Shown: positions 18,227 to 28,463, counted from the first letter of the stretch. The stretch is DNA of 64,000 nucleotides from Legionella shakespearei DSM 23087 (GCF_000373765.1 NZ_KB892381.1:113321-177320), one strand, 5' to 3'. The notes: generated by a model not told the origin, from the sequence alone. Numbers and translations: made by a program.

Positions 18227-21200
18227 GTATTTCCGGTCCTTTTATAGCAAGAGCAATTGCTACTTCCCTTTTAATGCTTGCTATTTTTCTGAGTGGTATT
18301 CTTGCTTATCAACTGTTGCCGGTTTCGTCCTTACCTGATGTTGATTATCCAACCATTCAGGTGTCTACTTTTTACCCTGGAGCCAGCCCTGATGTAATGG
18401 CCTCATCCATTACTGCACCACTGGAGCGCCAGTTTGGCCAGATGCCAGGCCTTGATCAAATGACTTCGAGCAGTTCTTATGGCGCTTCAGTGATTACCCT
18501 GCAATTTCATCTCACTACAAGCCTTGATGTAGCCGAGCAGGAGGTGCAGCAATCGATTAACGCCGCCAGCAGTTTTTTGCCCGATGGTTTACCGTACCCG
18601 CCGATTTACAGTAAGGTGAATCCGGCTGATACTCCCATTATTACTCTGGCTTTAACTTCGAAAACACTGCCATTACCGCAAGTTGAGGATTTTGCCGATA
18701 CCCGTCTGGTACCCAAGTTGTCACAACTTACCGGAGTGGGCCTGGTCAGCATCGGAGGAGGGCAGCGTCCTGCAGTACGCATTCAGGCAAATCCGGATGC
18801 TTTGTCTGCTTACGGATTAACCATGGAGAACGTCCGTGCCATGGTCATGGCATCCAATGTCAATGCGGCTAAAGGTAATTTCGATGGCCCGCGCTTATCC
18901 TATACCATTAACACTAATGATCAGCTGCTTTCTGCGGCAGAATACCGTCCTTTAATTATTAGCTATAAAAATGGCGCTCCGGTGCGCTTGTCTGATGTCG
19001 CGGTGGTGGAAGACGGTGCTGAAAACAACATGCAGGCCGCCTGGGTCAATGAAGAACCTGCAGTTATTCTGAATATTCAGCGCCAACCTGGTGCCAATGT
19101 TATCGCCGTGGCTGACAGGATAAAGGAATTGCTCATCCAGTTAAAAAGCACTATTCCTGATGACATTCACCTGGAAGTTCTGACCGACAGAACGGTAAGC
19201 ATCCGTTCTTCCGTACATAATGTCCAGCTTGAATTACTTTTATCGGTGCTTCTGGTGGTACTGGTTATTTTTCTGTTTTTACGCAAACTGCCCGCAACCC
19301 TTATTCCCAGCATAGCCGTACCGTTGACCCTGGTTGGTACCCTGGGATTAATGTACCTGCTGGGGTTTAGTCTCAACAATCTGACGTTAATGGGATTAAC
19401 CATAGCAGCAGGTTTCGTGGTGGACGATGCTATTGTCATGATAGAAAACATCATGCGTTATATAGAGGCGGGCGAGGACCCGGTAGTTGCATCACATAAA
19501 GGGGCTGCGCAAATTGGTTTTACGATTCTCTCTCTGTCCGTATCTCTTATTGCCGTACTCATCCCTCTGTTGTTTATGGGGGATGTGGTTGGGCGTTTAT
19601 TTCGGGAATTTGCTCTTACCCTGACGATTACTATTATCATTTCAGCCTTTATTTCCTTAACGTTGACTCCCATGTTGTGTTCTCGCATTTTGCGTCGCCA
19701 AAGCATGAGTCAGACGAATCGTTTTGAAAAAAAACTGGAAGACGGCCTGAATTATTTGATTGATCGCTACAAGAGATCACTCGACTGGGTTTTATCGCAT
19801 CAACCGTTTGTCCTGCTGGCCTTTTTCATTACTATTTTGATTAGCGCTACCCTGATTGTCTGGATTCCCAAAGGTTTTTTCCCTTTGCAGGATTCAGGAG
19901 TAATTCAAGGCATATCTGAAGCCTCGCAAAGCATTTCATTTCCAGCAATGGCTGAAAGGCAGCAGGCTCTGGCTCGGGTTGTTCTGGCTGATCCTGCCGT
20001 GGAAAATATTTCTTCCTTTATTGGCATCGATGGCATTAATAAAACTTTAAATAATGGCCGGATTTTAATTACCCTTAAACCTATGGAAGAACGCCCGGGA
20101 ATAGAAGAGGTAATGACACGCATCCAAAATAATCTGCAGTCTGTTGTGGGTGCTTCATTGTATATGCAGCCTGTGCAGGATTTGACTATAGATACTTTGG
20201 CCAGCCGCACTCAATACCAGTACAGCATCAGCGCTCCTGATGGGAATGAAGTAAAAAAATGGTCGCGATTGTTCCTGGATGAACTGCAAAAAAATCCGCT
20301 GTTACGTGATGTGAACAGTGATCAGCAAAATCACGGGCCGGTTACTTTTATCAATGTAGATCGCGACACCGCATCCCGATTGGGAATTAGCATGCAAATG
20401 ATCGATGACATTTTGTATGATTCCTTTGGCCAGCGCCAAATCTCAATCATGTTTACCCAGCGCAATCAGTATCGGGTAGTTCTGGAAGTATTTCCTGTCT
20501 TACAAAGGGCGCTTTCAGCCTTTGAAAACATTTATATTAATTCTTCGGTGACTAATACGGATCCCACAAATTCTTCCCTGAACGTAACAAGCAGCGGATC
20601 TGTTCCTTTAAGAACCATTGCCAGTATTTCCCAGACGGTTGGCCCCTTGGAAATTACCCGTAAAGACCAGTTTCCTTCCGCGACCTTATCGTTTAATCTG
20701 GTGGAACATGCCTCTTTGGGTGCGGCTGTCAGCTCCATTGATAAGGTGAAGGAGGATCTTAAGGTACCGCTTAGTGTACAGACAGACTTCCAGGGCTCAG
20801 CCAAAAGTTTCCAGAGCGCATTGGCTAATGAAGGCTGGCTGGTGTTTGCAGCCATCCTGGTAGTCTATATAGTGCTCGGAGTTTTGTATGAAAGTTACAT
20901 TCATCCCCTGACCATATTATCCACCTTGCCTTCCGCCTGCATGGGGGCTTTGCTGGCTTTATACCTGACTGATAATCATTTGAGCATTATTGCCCTGATT
21001 GCCATTATCCTCTTGATTGGTCTGGTGCTGAAAAACGCGATTATGATGATAGATTTTGCCCTGGAACAGGAACGGGTTTATCACAAGGAACCCCGGGACG
21101 CTATCTTTCAGGCGGCGCTATTGCGTTTCAGGCCTATATTAATGACAACCATGGCATCCATGCTTGGTGCCATACCTTTAGCCTTAAGCTTTAGTATCGG

Positions 21201-21378
21201 TGGGGAATTACGAAGGCCTTTAGGTATTGCTATTATTGGTGGCCTTATCATCAGTCAGTTAATAACCCTTTATACTACGCCCGTTATTTATCTCACTTTT
21301 GACAAGCTGTTACGAAAGCTTATGAGTTTAGGCAAGGCCGCAGATGCAGAGCATAAAGATAGAGAGGCCGGGGTGTGA
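18223..21378 (+). CDS. mdtB: RND efflux permease, MdtB-like subunit
   Basis: A 1051-residue RND inner-membrane pump with the usual 12 membrane segments and two large periplasmic loops. The motif AAGFVVDDAIVMIENI in the fourth transmembrane segment carries the proton-relay Asp pair, and the C-terminal half has LKNAIMMIDFALEQER and RRPLGIAIIGGL. The length and pairing with a second, different RND permease directly downstream match MdtB/MdtC heteromultimeric pumps. The ATGA overlap with the adaptor gene and a GTGA overlap with the next permease indicate translational coupling. Confidence 0.93.
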   Translation: MSISGPFIARAIATSLLMLAIFLSGILAYQLLPVSSLPDVDYPTIQVSTFYPGASPDVMASSITAPLERQFGQMPGLDQMTSSSSYGASVITLQFHLTTSLDVAEQEVQQSINAASSFLPDGLPYPPIYSKVNPADTPIITLALTSKTLPLPQVEDFADTRLVPKLSQLTGVGLVSIGGGQRPAVRIQANPDALSAYGLTMENVRAMVMASNVNAAKGNFDGPRLSYTINTNDQLLSAAEYRPLIISYKNGAPVRLSDVAVVEDGAENNMQAAWVNEEPAVILNIQRQPGANVIAVADRIKELLIQLKSTIPDDIHLEVLTDRTVSIRSSVHNVQLELLLSVLLVVLVIFLFLRKLPATLIPSIAVPLTLVGTLGLMYLLGFSLNNLTLMGLTIAAGFVVDDAIVMIENIMRYIEAGEDPVVASHKGAAQIGFTILSLSVSLIAVLIPLLFMGDVVGRLFREFALTLTITIIISAFISLTLTPMLCSRILRRQSMSQTNRFEKKLEDGLNYLIDRYKRSLDWVLSHQPFVLLAFFITILISATLIVWIPKGFFPLQDSGVIQGISEASQSISFPAMAERQQALARVVLADPAVENISSFIGIDGINKTLNNGRILITLKPMEERPGIEEVMTRIQNNLQSVVGASLYMQPVQDLTIDTLASRTQYQYSISAPDGNEVKKWSRLFLDELQKNPLLRDVNSDQQNHGPVTFINVDRDTASRLGISMQMIDDILYDSFGQRQISIMFTQRNQYRVVLEVFPVLQRALSAFENIYINSSVTNTDPTNSSLNVTSSGSVPLRTIASISQTVGPLEITRKDQFPSATLSFNLVEHASLGAAVSSIDKVKEDLKVPLSVQTDFQGSAKSFQSALANEGWLVFAAILVVYIVLGVLYESYIHPLTILSTLPSACMGALLALYLTDNHLSIIALIAIILLIGLVLKNAIMMIDFALEQERVYHKEPRDAIFQAALLRFRPILMTTMASMLGAIPLALSFSIGGELRRPLGIAIIGGLIISQLITLYTTPVIYLTFDKLLRKLMSLGKAADAEHKDREAGV

Positions 21379-24300
21379 ATTTATCTTTATTGTTTATTAA
21401 CCGACCCATAGCGACCAGTTTATTAACACTGGGACTTATGCTTGCAGGGATACTGGCTTTCAACCTCTTGCCCGTAGCCCCTTTACCACAGGTCGATTTT
21501 CCCACAATCACAGTTCAGGCAGCGTTGCCGGGTGCAAGCCCTGAAGTCATGGCAACTTCAGTCGCTACTCCACTGGAAAGGCAGTTAGGGCGCATAGCTG
21601 GGATCACCCAAATTACTTCCGCAAGCACTTTAGGCCAGACTTCTGTGATGATTCAATTTGATTTGTCGCGGGACATTGATGGAGCCGCACGTGACGTGCA
21701 AGCTGCGATTAATGCTTCTTTAAGTCAATTGCCTGCAAATCTGACCAACAATCCAACCTACCGCAAAGTAAATCCTGCTGACGCGCCGATTATGATTCTG
21801 GCCTTAACTTCAGATAAATTCAGCCCGGGACAAATGTATGATGTGGCCTCAACCATTTTGCAGCAAAAAATTCTGCGTATCGATGGGATAGGTCAGGTGA
21901 ACGTAGGCGGCGGTTCGCTGCCTGCGGTGCGTATTGAGCTTAACCCTACAGCACTGAGTAAATACGGCATAGGTTTGGATGAGGCGTCAAGAACAATTGT
22001 TGCGGCAAATAAGAATCAGGCCAAAGGACAATTAACTCATATTGATGGTACGCGTTCCGTCATTAAAAATAACGATCAAATGGTCAGTGCTGCAGAATAC
22101 GCGCCACTTATCCTTTCTTATCATAATAATCAGGCAGTGCGTGTTTCTGATGTGGCTGAGGTGGTGGATTCAGTCGCTGATATTAATAACGCGGGTCTTG
22201 CTAATGGGAAACCCGCAGTTCTGCTGGTCTTATTTAAGCAGCCGGGCGCTAATGTCATTAAAACTGTGGATTACGTCAAAAGTATTTTGCCTCAGCTTAA
22301 AGCTTCTATATCCAGCGACATTAAGCTGGATGTTTTATTAGACCGGACAACAACCATCCGCAGTTCCTTGCATGATGTGGAGTTGACTCTGGTCATTGCC
22401 ATGCTGTTGGTTATTTTAGTCACCTATTTGTTCTTAGGCAGCTTTCGCGCCATGATGATTCCCGGAATTACTGTGCCTTTGTCCTTGCTGGGTACTTTTG
22501 CGGTAATGAAGTTGCTGAATTACAGCTTGGACAATCTGTCATTAATGGCCTTAACCATTTCCACAGGCTTTGTAGTGGATGATGCAGTGGTCGTTCTGGA
22601 AAATGTGGTACGCCATATTGCCATGGGCAAGAACAGGCGTCAGGCTGCAATCGATGGTTCCAGAGAAATTGGTTTTACTGTGGTGTCCATGAGTCTTTCC
22701 CTGATTGCTGTATTCATACCCATCTTATTCATGGGAGGATTGATAGGGCGGCTTTTCCGTGAGTTTGTGGTGACTTTGTCGGTCGCTATATTAATTTCCC
22801 TGATCATTTCCCTGACCCTGACGCCTATGATGTGTTCAAGGATGCTGTATGAAGAAGAGGGAAAGCCTACTGCATTTATGCGTTTTATAGAGCGTACGCG
22901 ACTTCGCTATGGCCGAAGTTTAAAATGGGCATTACTGCATCCGTCGTTGATGCTTTCCCTTACTGTTGCAACTATTATTTTAACGGCGTATTTATTCATT
23001 ATCGTGCCCAAAGGTTTCTTCCCGCAGCAGGATGGCGAGCGGATTGTCGCGTCACTGCAGGCAGATCAGAACATTTCTTTTCAGGCGATGAAGAGTAAAA
23101 TGAATCAGTTTGTGGCTTTAATTCAAGAGGATCCTGCAGTCGAAAACGTCGCTGCTTTTATTGGCGGTGGGGGACCTGGCGGTAATACGTCCAATACCGG
23201 GACTATCTTTGTGATTCTCAAATCAGCAAAAGAGCGTACCTTATCTACTATGGGGATTATTGCCCGTTTGCGCAATAAACTTTCGGTGATTTCCGGGGCG
23301 ACTTTGTACATGCAGGCAGCACAGGATTTGACGGTTGGCGGCCGTTCAAGCCGGGCCCAGTTTCAATACACTATTTCTGCTGCCACTTTGCAGGATTTGA
23401 ACCTCTGGACGCCGAGAATTATGGATCAACTGGCAACAGTCCCTGGCATTTCTGATTTAAACAGTGATCAGTTAACCCATGGTTTAAAAATATACGTCCA
23501 TGTCGATCATGACCGGGCATCACGCTTTGGCATTACCCCTGAAAAAATAGATAGTGTATTGTATAGTGCTTTTGGCCAAAGCCAGATTTCAACCATTTAT
23601 ATGCCCATGAACCAATACAGGGTAGTGATGGAAGTTGCTCCCAAATACTGGCAATATCCAGAAACGCTGAATGATATTTATGTTCAGTCATCAACAGGGC
23701 AGGAAGTGCCTTTGTCTGCATTTGCCCGCTTTGATCCCGGATCGGCTTTATTGTCAGTAAACCACCAGAGTCAGACACCTTCTTCAACCATCTCTTTTAA
23801 TCTGGTGCCAGGTACTTCTATAGGTGAGGCGGTGGATATAATCAGCTCTATTGTCAAAAAACTGAATTTGCCGCCAGATGTACGCGGTTCATTTCAGGGG
23901 ACAGCACAGGCATTTCAGGAGTCATTCGCCAATCAGAAATATTTGATCATGGCTGCCTTGTTGGCTGTTTACATAGTGCTGGGTATGCTTTATGAGAGCC
24001 TTATTCATCCCATTACTATCTTGTCTACTTTGCCATCGGCTGGTCTTGGGGCTTTGCTGGCTTTGTTAATTTGCGGTACTGAATTGAGTATCATTGCCCT
24101 TATCGGTTTGATTTTATTGATTGGTATTGTGAAGAAAAATGCGATTATGATGATCGATTTTGCCCTTGATGCGGAGCGAAAGGAGCAGAAATCATCGCGG
24201 GAAGCCATTTATGAGGCGGCTTTATTACGCTTTCGCCCCATCCTGATGACGACTATGGCTGCTTTGTTCGGGGCTTTGCCTTTAATGATAGGTTTTGGTG

Positions 24301-24479
24301 TTGGCTCAGAATTAAGAAGACCTCTTGGTATCGCTATAGTTGGTGGTTTAATTGTCAGTCAAATGTTAACTCTTTACACAACACCCGTTATTTACCTTGC
24401 AATGGAACGTGTGAGTATCCGCTGCCGCCGTTTCTTTTCCAGGCTCAAATTTCTTCGAGGTATTCATGGCCATTCCTAG
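21375..24479 (+). CDS. mdtC: RND efflux permease, MdtC-like subunit
   Basis: A 1034-residue RND permease paralogous to the preceding gene. The motif STGFVVDDAVVVLENVVR holds the Asp pair, and the second half has VKKNAIMMIDFALDAER. It starts with GTG inside the previous stop (GTGA). A glycine-rich periplasmic loop (about residues 595-605) is not present in its partner. Expected to form a mixed trimer with the MdtB-like subunit. Its 3' end overlaps the outer-membrane channel gene by 14 bases. Confidence 0.93.
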   Translation: MNLSLLFINRPIATSLLTLGLMLAGILAFNLLPVAPLPQVDFPTITVQAALPGASPEVMATSVATPLERQLGRIAGITQITSASTLGQTSVMIQFDLSRDIDGAARDVQAAINASLSQLPANLTNNPTYRKVNPADAPIMILALTSDKFSPGQMYDVASTILQQKILRIDGIGQVNVGGGSLPAVRIELNPTALSKYGIGLDEASRTIVAANKNQAKGQLTHIDGTRSVIKNNDQMVSAAEYAPLILSYHNNQAVRVSDVAEVVDSVADINNAGLANGKPAVLLVLFKQPGANVIKTVDYVKSILPQLKASISSDIKLDVLLDRTTTIRSSLHDVELTLVIAMLLVILVTYLFLGSFRAMMIPGITVPLSLLGTFAVMKLLNYSLDNLSLMALTISTGFVVDDAVVVLENVVRHIAMGKNRRQAAIDGSREIGFTVVSMSLSLIAVFIPILFMGGLIGRLFREFVVTLSVAILISLIISLTLTPMMCSRMLYEEEGKPTAFMRFIERTRLRYGRSLKWALLHPSLMLSLTVATIILTAYLFIIVPKGFFPQQDGERIVASLQADQNISFQAMKSKMNQFVALIQEDPAVENVAAFIGGGGPGGNTSNTGTIFVILKSAKERTLSTMGIIARLRNKLSVISGATLYMQAAQDLTVGGRSSRAQFQYTISAATLQDLNLWTPRIMDQLATVPGISDLNSDQLTHGLKIYVHVDHDRASRFGITPEKIDSVLYSAFGQSQISTIYMPMNQYRVVMEVAPKYWQYPETLNDIYVQSSTGQEVPLSAFARFDPGSALLSVNHQSQTPSSTISFNLVPGTSIGEAVDIISSIVKKLNLPPDVRGSFQGTAQAFQESFANQKYLIMAALLAVYIVLGMLYESLIHPITILSTLPSAGLGALLALLICGTELSIIALIGLILLIGIVKKNAIMMIDFALDAERKEQKSSREAIYEAALLRFRPILMTTMAALFGALPLMIGFGVGSELRRPLGIAIVGGLIVSQMLTLYTTPVIYLAMERVSIRCRRFFSRLKFLRGIHGHS

Positions 24480-25977
24480 TTTTTTTAAAACAGTATCAGT
24501 GGGTTTGATGAGCAGTTTCCTGGTTTCTTCCTGCACGGTAGGGCCTGATTATGTAAAGCCCCCAGTTGTCGTCCCTCCGAAGTTTAAAGAAGCCAAGGGA
24601 ACGCTTAAAACCGCTCCTGTAGTTGCAACCAAATGGCAACCTATAAAACCCTGCGATGCTTTAGACCGGGGCGAATGGTGGAAGGTTTTTCAGGATCCTC
24701 TGCTTAATGATCTGGAAACGCAATTAAATATTTATAACCAGAATATTGCCAATGCCGAAGCGAATTATCGCCAGTCGCTTGCCATCGTTGATGAGGCAAG
24801 AGCCAGTTATTTCCCTAATCTGGCGGGGGTGTTTAACGTATCGCGGCAAAAACAGGGGGGAGGGGCAACTCCTTTTATCAGTACGTCAGGTGGGGTAACC
24901 ACTACCGGTGTGGCTACAACCGATTCTTCTGCAGTGAGTCGACCAACTACGACCAATTATGGTGCGGTTCTTAATGCCACCTGGGAGCCTGATATCTGGG
25001 GGCTCGTCCGCCGCACGGTTGAAGCCAATCTTGCTGTTGCCCAATCCAATGCGGCTTTGGTAGCGGTCACTCGTTTATCAGCGCAGGGTTCACTGGCGCA
25101 ATATTATTTTGAATTACGCACTTTGGACAGTAATCAGAAGCTGTTGGATGATACGGTTCTTGCTTATAAAAAGACTTTGGATATGACCCGAAACCGCTAT
25201 AAATCAGGGGTGGCATCGCGTGCAGATATAGTTCAGGCACAAAGCCAATTGGAAACAGCTCAGGCGCAGGCATTAAATAATGGCATTTTAAGAGGGCAGT
25301 ATGAACATGCTATTGCCGTGCTTATTGGTCGTCCTCCTGCCTATTTTTCTCTTAAATTTATGCCTTTGAAATTAAAAGTACCTGCTATTCCGGTTGAAAT
25401 TCCCTCAGTTTGGCTGGAGAGACGTCCTGACATCGCACAAGCTGAACGCCTGGTACAAAATACCAGCGCACTGATTGGCGTGGCGATTGCTGCGTATTAT
25501 CCCAATCTGACCTTGACGGCTACGGCCAGTGCTGCTGCCCGCAGTTTCAAAGATTTAATCAATACACCGACTATTGGCTGGTCCACTGGCTTACAATTGG
25601 CACAAACCTTTTTTGATGGCGGTTTTCGCAGGGCAACTGTAAATGCAGCAAAATCAGCCTATATGGCGCAGGTCGCTGCTTACAGACAGACTGTGCTTAC
25701 TGCCTTTCAGGATGTAGAAGACATGCTTATTGCCTTGCGTATTCTCAAAGAGCAAAGCATTGTGCAAAACAAAGCGGCAGCAAGTGCGCAGTTAGCCTTG
25801 AAACTGGTGCTAAATCAGTACAAAGCAGGAACAGTGGCTTATATTGATGTACTTGCGTCCCAGGTTTTGGCTTATAACGCTCAAAAAGCAGCGAATGATG
25901 TGAATGGATTACAGATGACTGCGGCGGTGGGGTTGATTAAGGCTTTGGGTGGTGGGTGGAACATGAGTTCTCAATAA
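24466..25977 (+). CDS. Outer-membrane efflux lipoprotein, TolC/NodT family
   Basis: A 503-residue outer-membrane factor with a lipoprotein signal (lipobox VSSC, Cys23) followed by CTVGPDYVKP, the typical start of NodT-type channels. Two repeated coiled-coil/beta segments follow (GEWWKVFQDPLLNDL; later VWLERRPDIAQAERLV). It completes the tripartite pump. The family usually ends near LGGGW; here five extra codons (NMSSQ) and the stop are encoded by the first unit of the downstream 202-bp tandem repeat, so the repeat has replaced or extended the native 3' end. Confidence 0.93.
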   Translation: MAIPSFFKTVSVGLMSSFLVSSCTVGPDYVKPPVVVPPKFKEAKGTLKTAPVVATKWQPIKPCDALDRGEWWKVFQDPLLNDLETQLNIYNQNIANAEANYRQSLAIVDEARASYFPNLAGVFNVSRQKQGGGATPFISTSGGVTTTGVATTDSSAVSRPTTTNYGAVLNATWEPDIWGLVRRTVEANLAVAQSNAALVAVTRLSAQGSLAQYYFELRTLDSNQKLLDDTVLAYKKTLDMTRNRYKSGVASRADIVQAQSQLETAQAQALNNGILRGQYEHAIAVLIGRPPAYFSLKFMPLKLKVPAIPVEIPSVWLERRPDIAQAERLVQNTSALIGVAIAAYYPNLTLTATASAAARSFKDLINTPTIGWSTGLQLAQTFFDGGFRRATVNAAKSAYMAQVAAYRQTVLTAFQDVEDMLIALRILKEQSIVQNKAAASAQLALKLVLNQYKAGTVAYIDVLASQVLAYNAQKAANDVNGLQMTAAVGLIKALGGGWNMSSQ

Positions 25978-26690
25978 ACCCGTAACCTTTTTTGCCCACG
26001 CACAATCCGTTCGTGCTGAGGAGGCGCGGCTTTTTGCGCCGTCTCGAAGCACTGGCAGAGGATTTTTGCCTTGTGCCTGCTTCGAGACGGGGTTCCCACC
26101 CCTCCTCAGCACGAACGGGTCGGTGAGTGGGATGGGCTAACTAAAACCTTATGTCCGAGTTCACATCGGTTCTGAATAACACCATAACTTTTTTTGCCCT
26201 AGCACAATCCGTTCGTGCTGAGGAGGCGCGTGTTTTTGCGCCGTCTCGAAGCACTGGCACAGATTTTTTGTCCTGGTGGATGCTTCGAGATGGGGTTCCC
26301 ACCCCTCCTCAGCACGAACGGGCCGGTGGGTGGGATGGGCTAATAAAACCTTATGTTCGGGTTCACATGAGTTCTCAATAACACCGCAACCTTTTTGGCC
26401 CCCGCACAATCCGTTCGTGCTGAGGAGGCGCGTCTTTTTGCGCCGTCTCGAAGCACTGGCACAGATTTTTTGCCCTGGTGGATGCTTCGAGACGGGGTTC
26501 CCACCCCTCCTCAGCACGAACGGTTCGGTGGGTGGGATGGGATGATAAACCCCTTATGTCGAGTTTACATCAGTTCTGAATAACACCGTAATCTTTTTTG
26601 CCCAGGCACAATCCGTTCGTGCTGAGGAGGCGCGGCTTTTTGCGCCGTCTCGAAGCACTGGCACAGACTTTTGCTTAGTGCCTGCAAACA
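25965..26690. repeat. 202-bp tandem repeat, about 3.5 units, each a palindrome (family F)
   Basis: The marker CACAATCCGTTCGTGCTGAG starts at 26001, 26203, 26405 and 26607, exactly 202 bp apart. Each unit carries an inverted repeat: CGTTCGTGCTGAGGAGG on the left and its complement about 110 bp on, with an inner pair GTCTCGAAGCA/TGCTTCGAGAC. The fourth unit breaks off inside the inner loop near 26688. The first unit includes the last codons of the efflux lipoprotein gene. ORFs on both strands here are repeat artefacts; I see no gene between 25978 and 26787. Confidence 0.93.
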
Positions 26691-26749
26691 GTATGGCACT
26701 CTATCGCCCCTGATGACATACTGAAATGAATTTGTAGTTAAATTTGTTC

Positions 26750-26755
26750 TATAAT
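26750..26755 (+). promoter_or_regulatory. -10 element of the secreted 175-residue protein gene
   Basis: TATAAT 33 bp before the ATG, with a weak TGAATT 17 bp upstream; an AAGG ribosome site follows at 26776-26780. Confidence 0.45.
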
Positions 26756-26787
26756 GAAGCATATTCAGGACGAATTAAGGAATAAAA

Positions 26788-27315
26788 ATGAAATCTGCAA
26801 CTTTAGTATTTTCTTTCTTTGTGACGCTGGCTCTTTCAACCGGTTTGTTTGCTGCTGACGATAAAAACTGGACTCTGTCTCCAGAAGGATTTGGCCCCAT
26901 TCAAATTAATATGACTTTGAAAGAAGCGGAACAGGCCAGTGGTTTAACTTTTAATTCAACCAAACCTGACCCGGATCAGGCTGAAGATGAAAGTTGTCAT
27001 TACGTCACGTTAAAAGGGCTCGATGATGTTTCGTTTATGGTCTCTGATGGTAAAATTGTCCGCGTCAATCTCAGTTCAGCGGCATACAAGACCAGTACAG
27101 GAGCCAAAATTGGAGACACTGAGAGTCAGGTACAAAATTTATATAATAACAAGTTGCAGGTTGAAACCCATCGCTATGATGAAAAAGGCAACTATTTAAC
27201 CCTCATCGATACAGCAAAAGATAGAGCCATCCGCTTTGAAACTGATGGAAAAGTGGTGACCCTGATTTACGGCGGCAGAAATAACGAAGTACATTTCGTA
27301 GAGGATTGTCTTTAG
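26788..27315 (+). CDS. Secreted hypothetical protein, 175 residues
   Basis: Not recognised by name. It has a clear signal peptide (residues 1-22, cleavage after LFA), then a compact periplasmic domain containing two Cys residues (ESCHYV and EDCL), probably a disulfide. The start of the mature part (GFGPIQINMTLKEAEQASG) resembles small periplasmic proteins with a repeated motif of the type seen again at GAKIGDTESQVQNLY, suggesting two related halves. It has its own promoter and ribosome site and is followed by a family D repeat. Confidence 0.8.
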   Translation: MKSATLVFSFFVTLALSTGLFAADDKNWTLSPEGFGPIQINMTLKEAEQASGLTFNSTKPDPDQAEDESCHYVTLKGLDDVSFMVSDGKIVRVNLSSAAYKTSTGAKIGDTESQVQNLYNNKLQVETHRYDEKGNYLTLIDTAKDRAIRFETDGKVVTLIYGGRNNEVHFVEDCL

Positions 27316-27330
27316 GATGATGGAGGTCTT

Positions 27331-27418
27331 GTAGCCCGTATTAGGCGTCAGCCGTAATACGGGATCGAAGTGGCCATGAACTCATTCCCGTATTACGGCT
27401 ACGCCTAATACGGGCTAC
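27331..27418. repeat. Palindromic repeat family D, copy 1
   Basis: Inverted repeat: GTAGCCCGTATTAGGC on the left and GCCTAATACGGGCTAC on the right, with arms of about 34 bp and a 22-bp loop. It immediately follows the 175-residue secreted protein gene. Confidence 0.9.
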
Positions 27419-27470
27419 AAGTTAAGGTGAAATTACTTAACGTAAATTACACATAATTGACTGTATAATT

Positions 27471-27548
27471 TGCGCAAAGGATCTCCTGCAAGTGGCATGG
27501 TGCGTTCAGGAGATCCTTCGCGCAAAAAGACGCGCTCATGACGACGTG
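27471..27548. repeat. Family C repeat, copy 3 (left arm truncated)
   Basis: Retains the inner left arm from GCGCAAAGGATCTCC, the loop and a complete right arm ending ATGACGACGTGG. A 12-bp fragment of family B follows at 27571-27582, right at the 3' end of the next gene. Confidence 0.8.
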
Positions 27549-27580
27549 GTTCCGGGAATGGCACAGTCTCGTAGCCCGGT

Positions 27581-28147
27581 CTACTTAGGCGTTATCGAAT
27601 GAGGATCGGATTGCTCCGATGATTGATTTACCGTATCGTCATGATATTCATAATGATCAGGATCAATGGTACCCAACATACTTGAACCATGATCTACGCA
27701 TATCTGGTTTAAGGTATCGCAAATTACCTTTTGTACAAGCTCCCCCATAGGCATGGACCTTCGCCGTTCCAAAGTACTTATCTGCACTGTCAAATCCACA
27801 ATTTCTTTTTCCCCATACATGGTATTGGCAGTAAATCTTTTTCTGCGTTCAAACAACGTCGTTATTTCACTGTCTATGAACTGACGTTCCTTTTGCAGTT
27901 CTGTAACTAAAGATTCTTCCATTTTTGCTACTATGGATTGGGGTTCTTCTGAATAAACCGTCATTAAATGAGCACATACCTCCGCAAGAGAAGCTATCTG
28001 CTTGGGATAAGCACTATGATTATCGCCCAGTTTTCTTAACCTCATGGCGCTGATGCTGGATGCGGAGAGTAATTTCAGGCATTCTTCTCTGGATTGAAGC
28101 TGAGAAAGATCGGTATGGTCAGTGCTCATGATAAAATTCCATTTCAT
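27581..28147 (-). CDS. Hypothetical helical protein, 188 residues
   Basis: Not recognised. The protein is predicted mostly helical, with a charged coiled-coil-like centre (about residues 70-130, KMEESLVTELQKERQFID then SEITTLFERRKRF) and an acidic, His/Asp-rich tail. No signal peptide or membrane segment. The ATG at 28147 has a ribosome site only one base away, while an in-frame ATG at 28129 is better placed after GGAA; a TATAAT lies at 28167-28162, so 28129 may be the real start. Possible Dot/Icm substrate on general character only. Confidence 0.6.
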   Translation of the reverse strand: MKWNFIMSTDHTDLSQLQSREECLKLLSASSISAMRLRKLGDNHSAYPKQIASLAEVCAHLMTVYSEEPQSIVAKMEESLVTELQKERQFIDSEITTLFERRKRFTANTMYGEKEIVDLTVQISTLERRRSMPMGELVQKVICDTLNQICVDHGSSMLGTIDPDHYEYHDDTVNQSSEQSDPHSITPK

Positions 28148-28205
28148 GTCCCTATAAAATAATTATAGCAGTTAATTGTTTTATTTTTCTCCATTCGTAG
28201 GATCC

Positions 28206-28309
28206 ACGTCGTCCTGAGCGCGTCTTTTGGCGCGAAGGATCTCCAAATATTGGCACCATGCCGCTTTCAGGAGATCCTTCGCGCCAAAAGACGCGCTCAG
28301 GACGACGTG
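28206..28309. repeat. Family C repeat, copy 4 (full length)
   Basis: Long inverted repeat with arms of about 44 bp, ACGTCGTCCTGAGCGCG on the left and its complement on the right, around a loop containing TTGGCACCATGCC. It lies between the ClC gene 3' end and the orphan helical gene. Confidence 0.92.
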
Positions 28310-28463
28310 GATTTGAGAGGGGGAAGACGATTCTTAATCGCACTGCACCCTCGCACTGAGGTAGAGTGGCTAAGAAAACCGGTCAATTTATCAATAACTT
28401 GGAACCTATTTCTTGAAGTCTATGCACTAATACTGGCTCCCAGGCACTTTAAGAAGCGGCATC

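Noticed and set aside
19167..20855. Long minus-strand ORFs within the RND permease genes
   Set aside because: Shadow frames of strongly conserved coding sequence; basic, repetitive composition and no starts with ribosome sites.
25965..26690. CRISPR array
   Set aside because: Repeat units are 202 bp, contiguous and near-identical throughout, with no short repeats separated by unique spacers and no cas genes.
25909..26762. Several ORFs of 62-118 codons on both strands
   Set aside because: They are translations of the 202-bp tandem units; their peptides repeat from unit to unit and have no ribosome sites.
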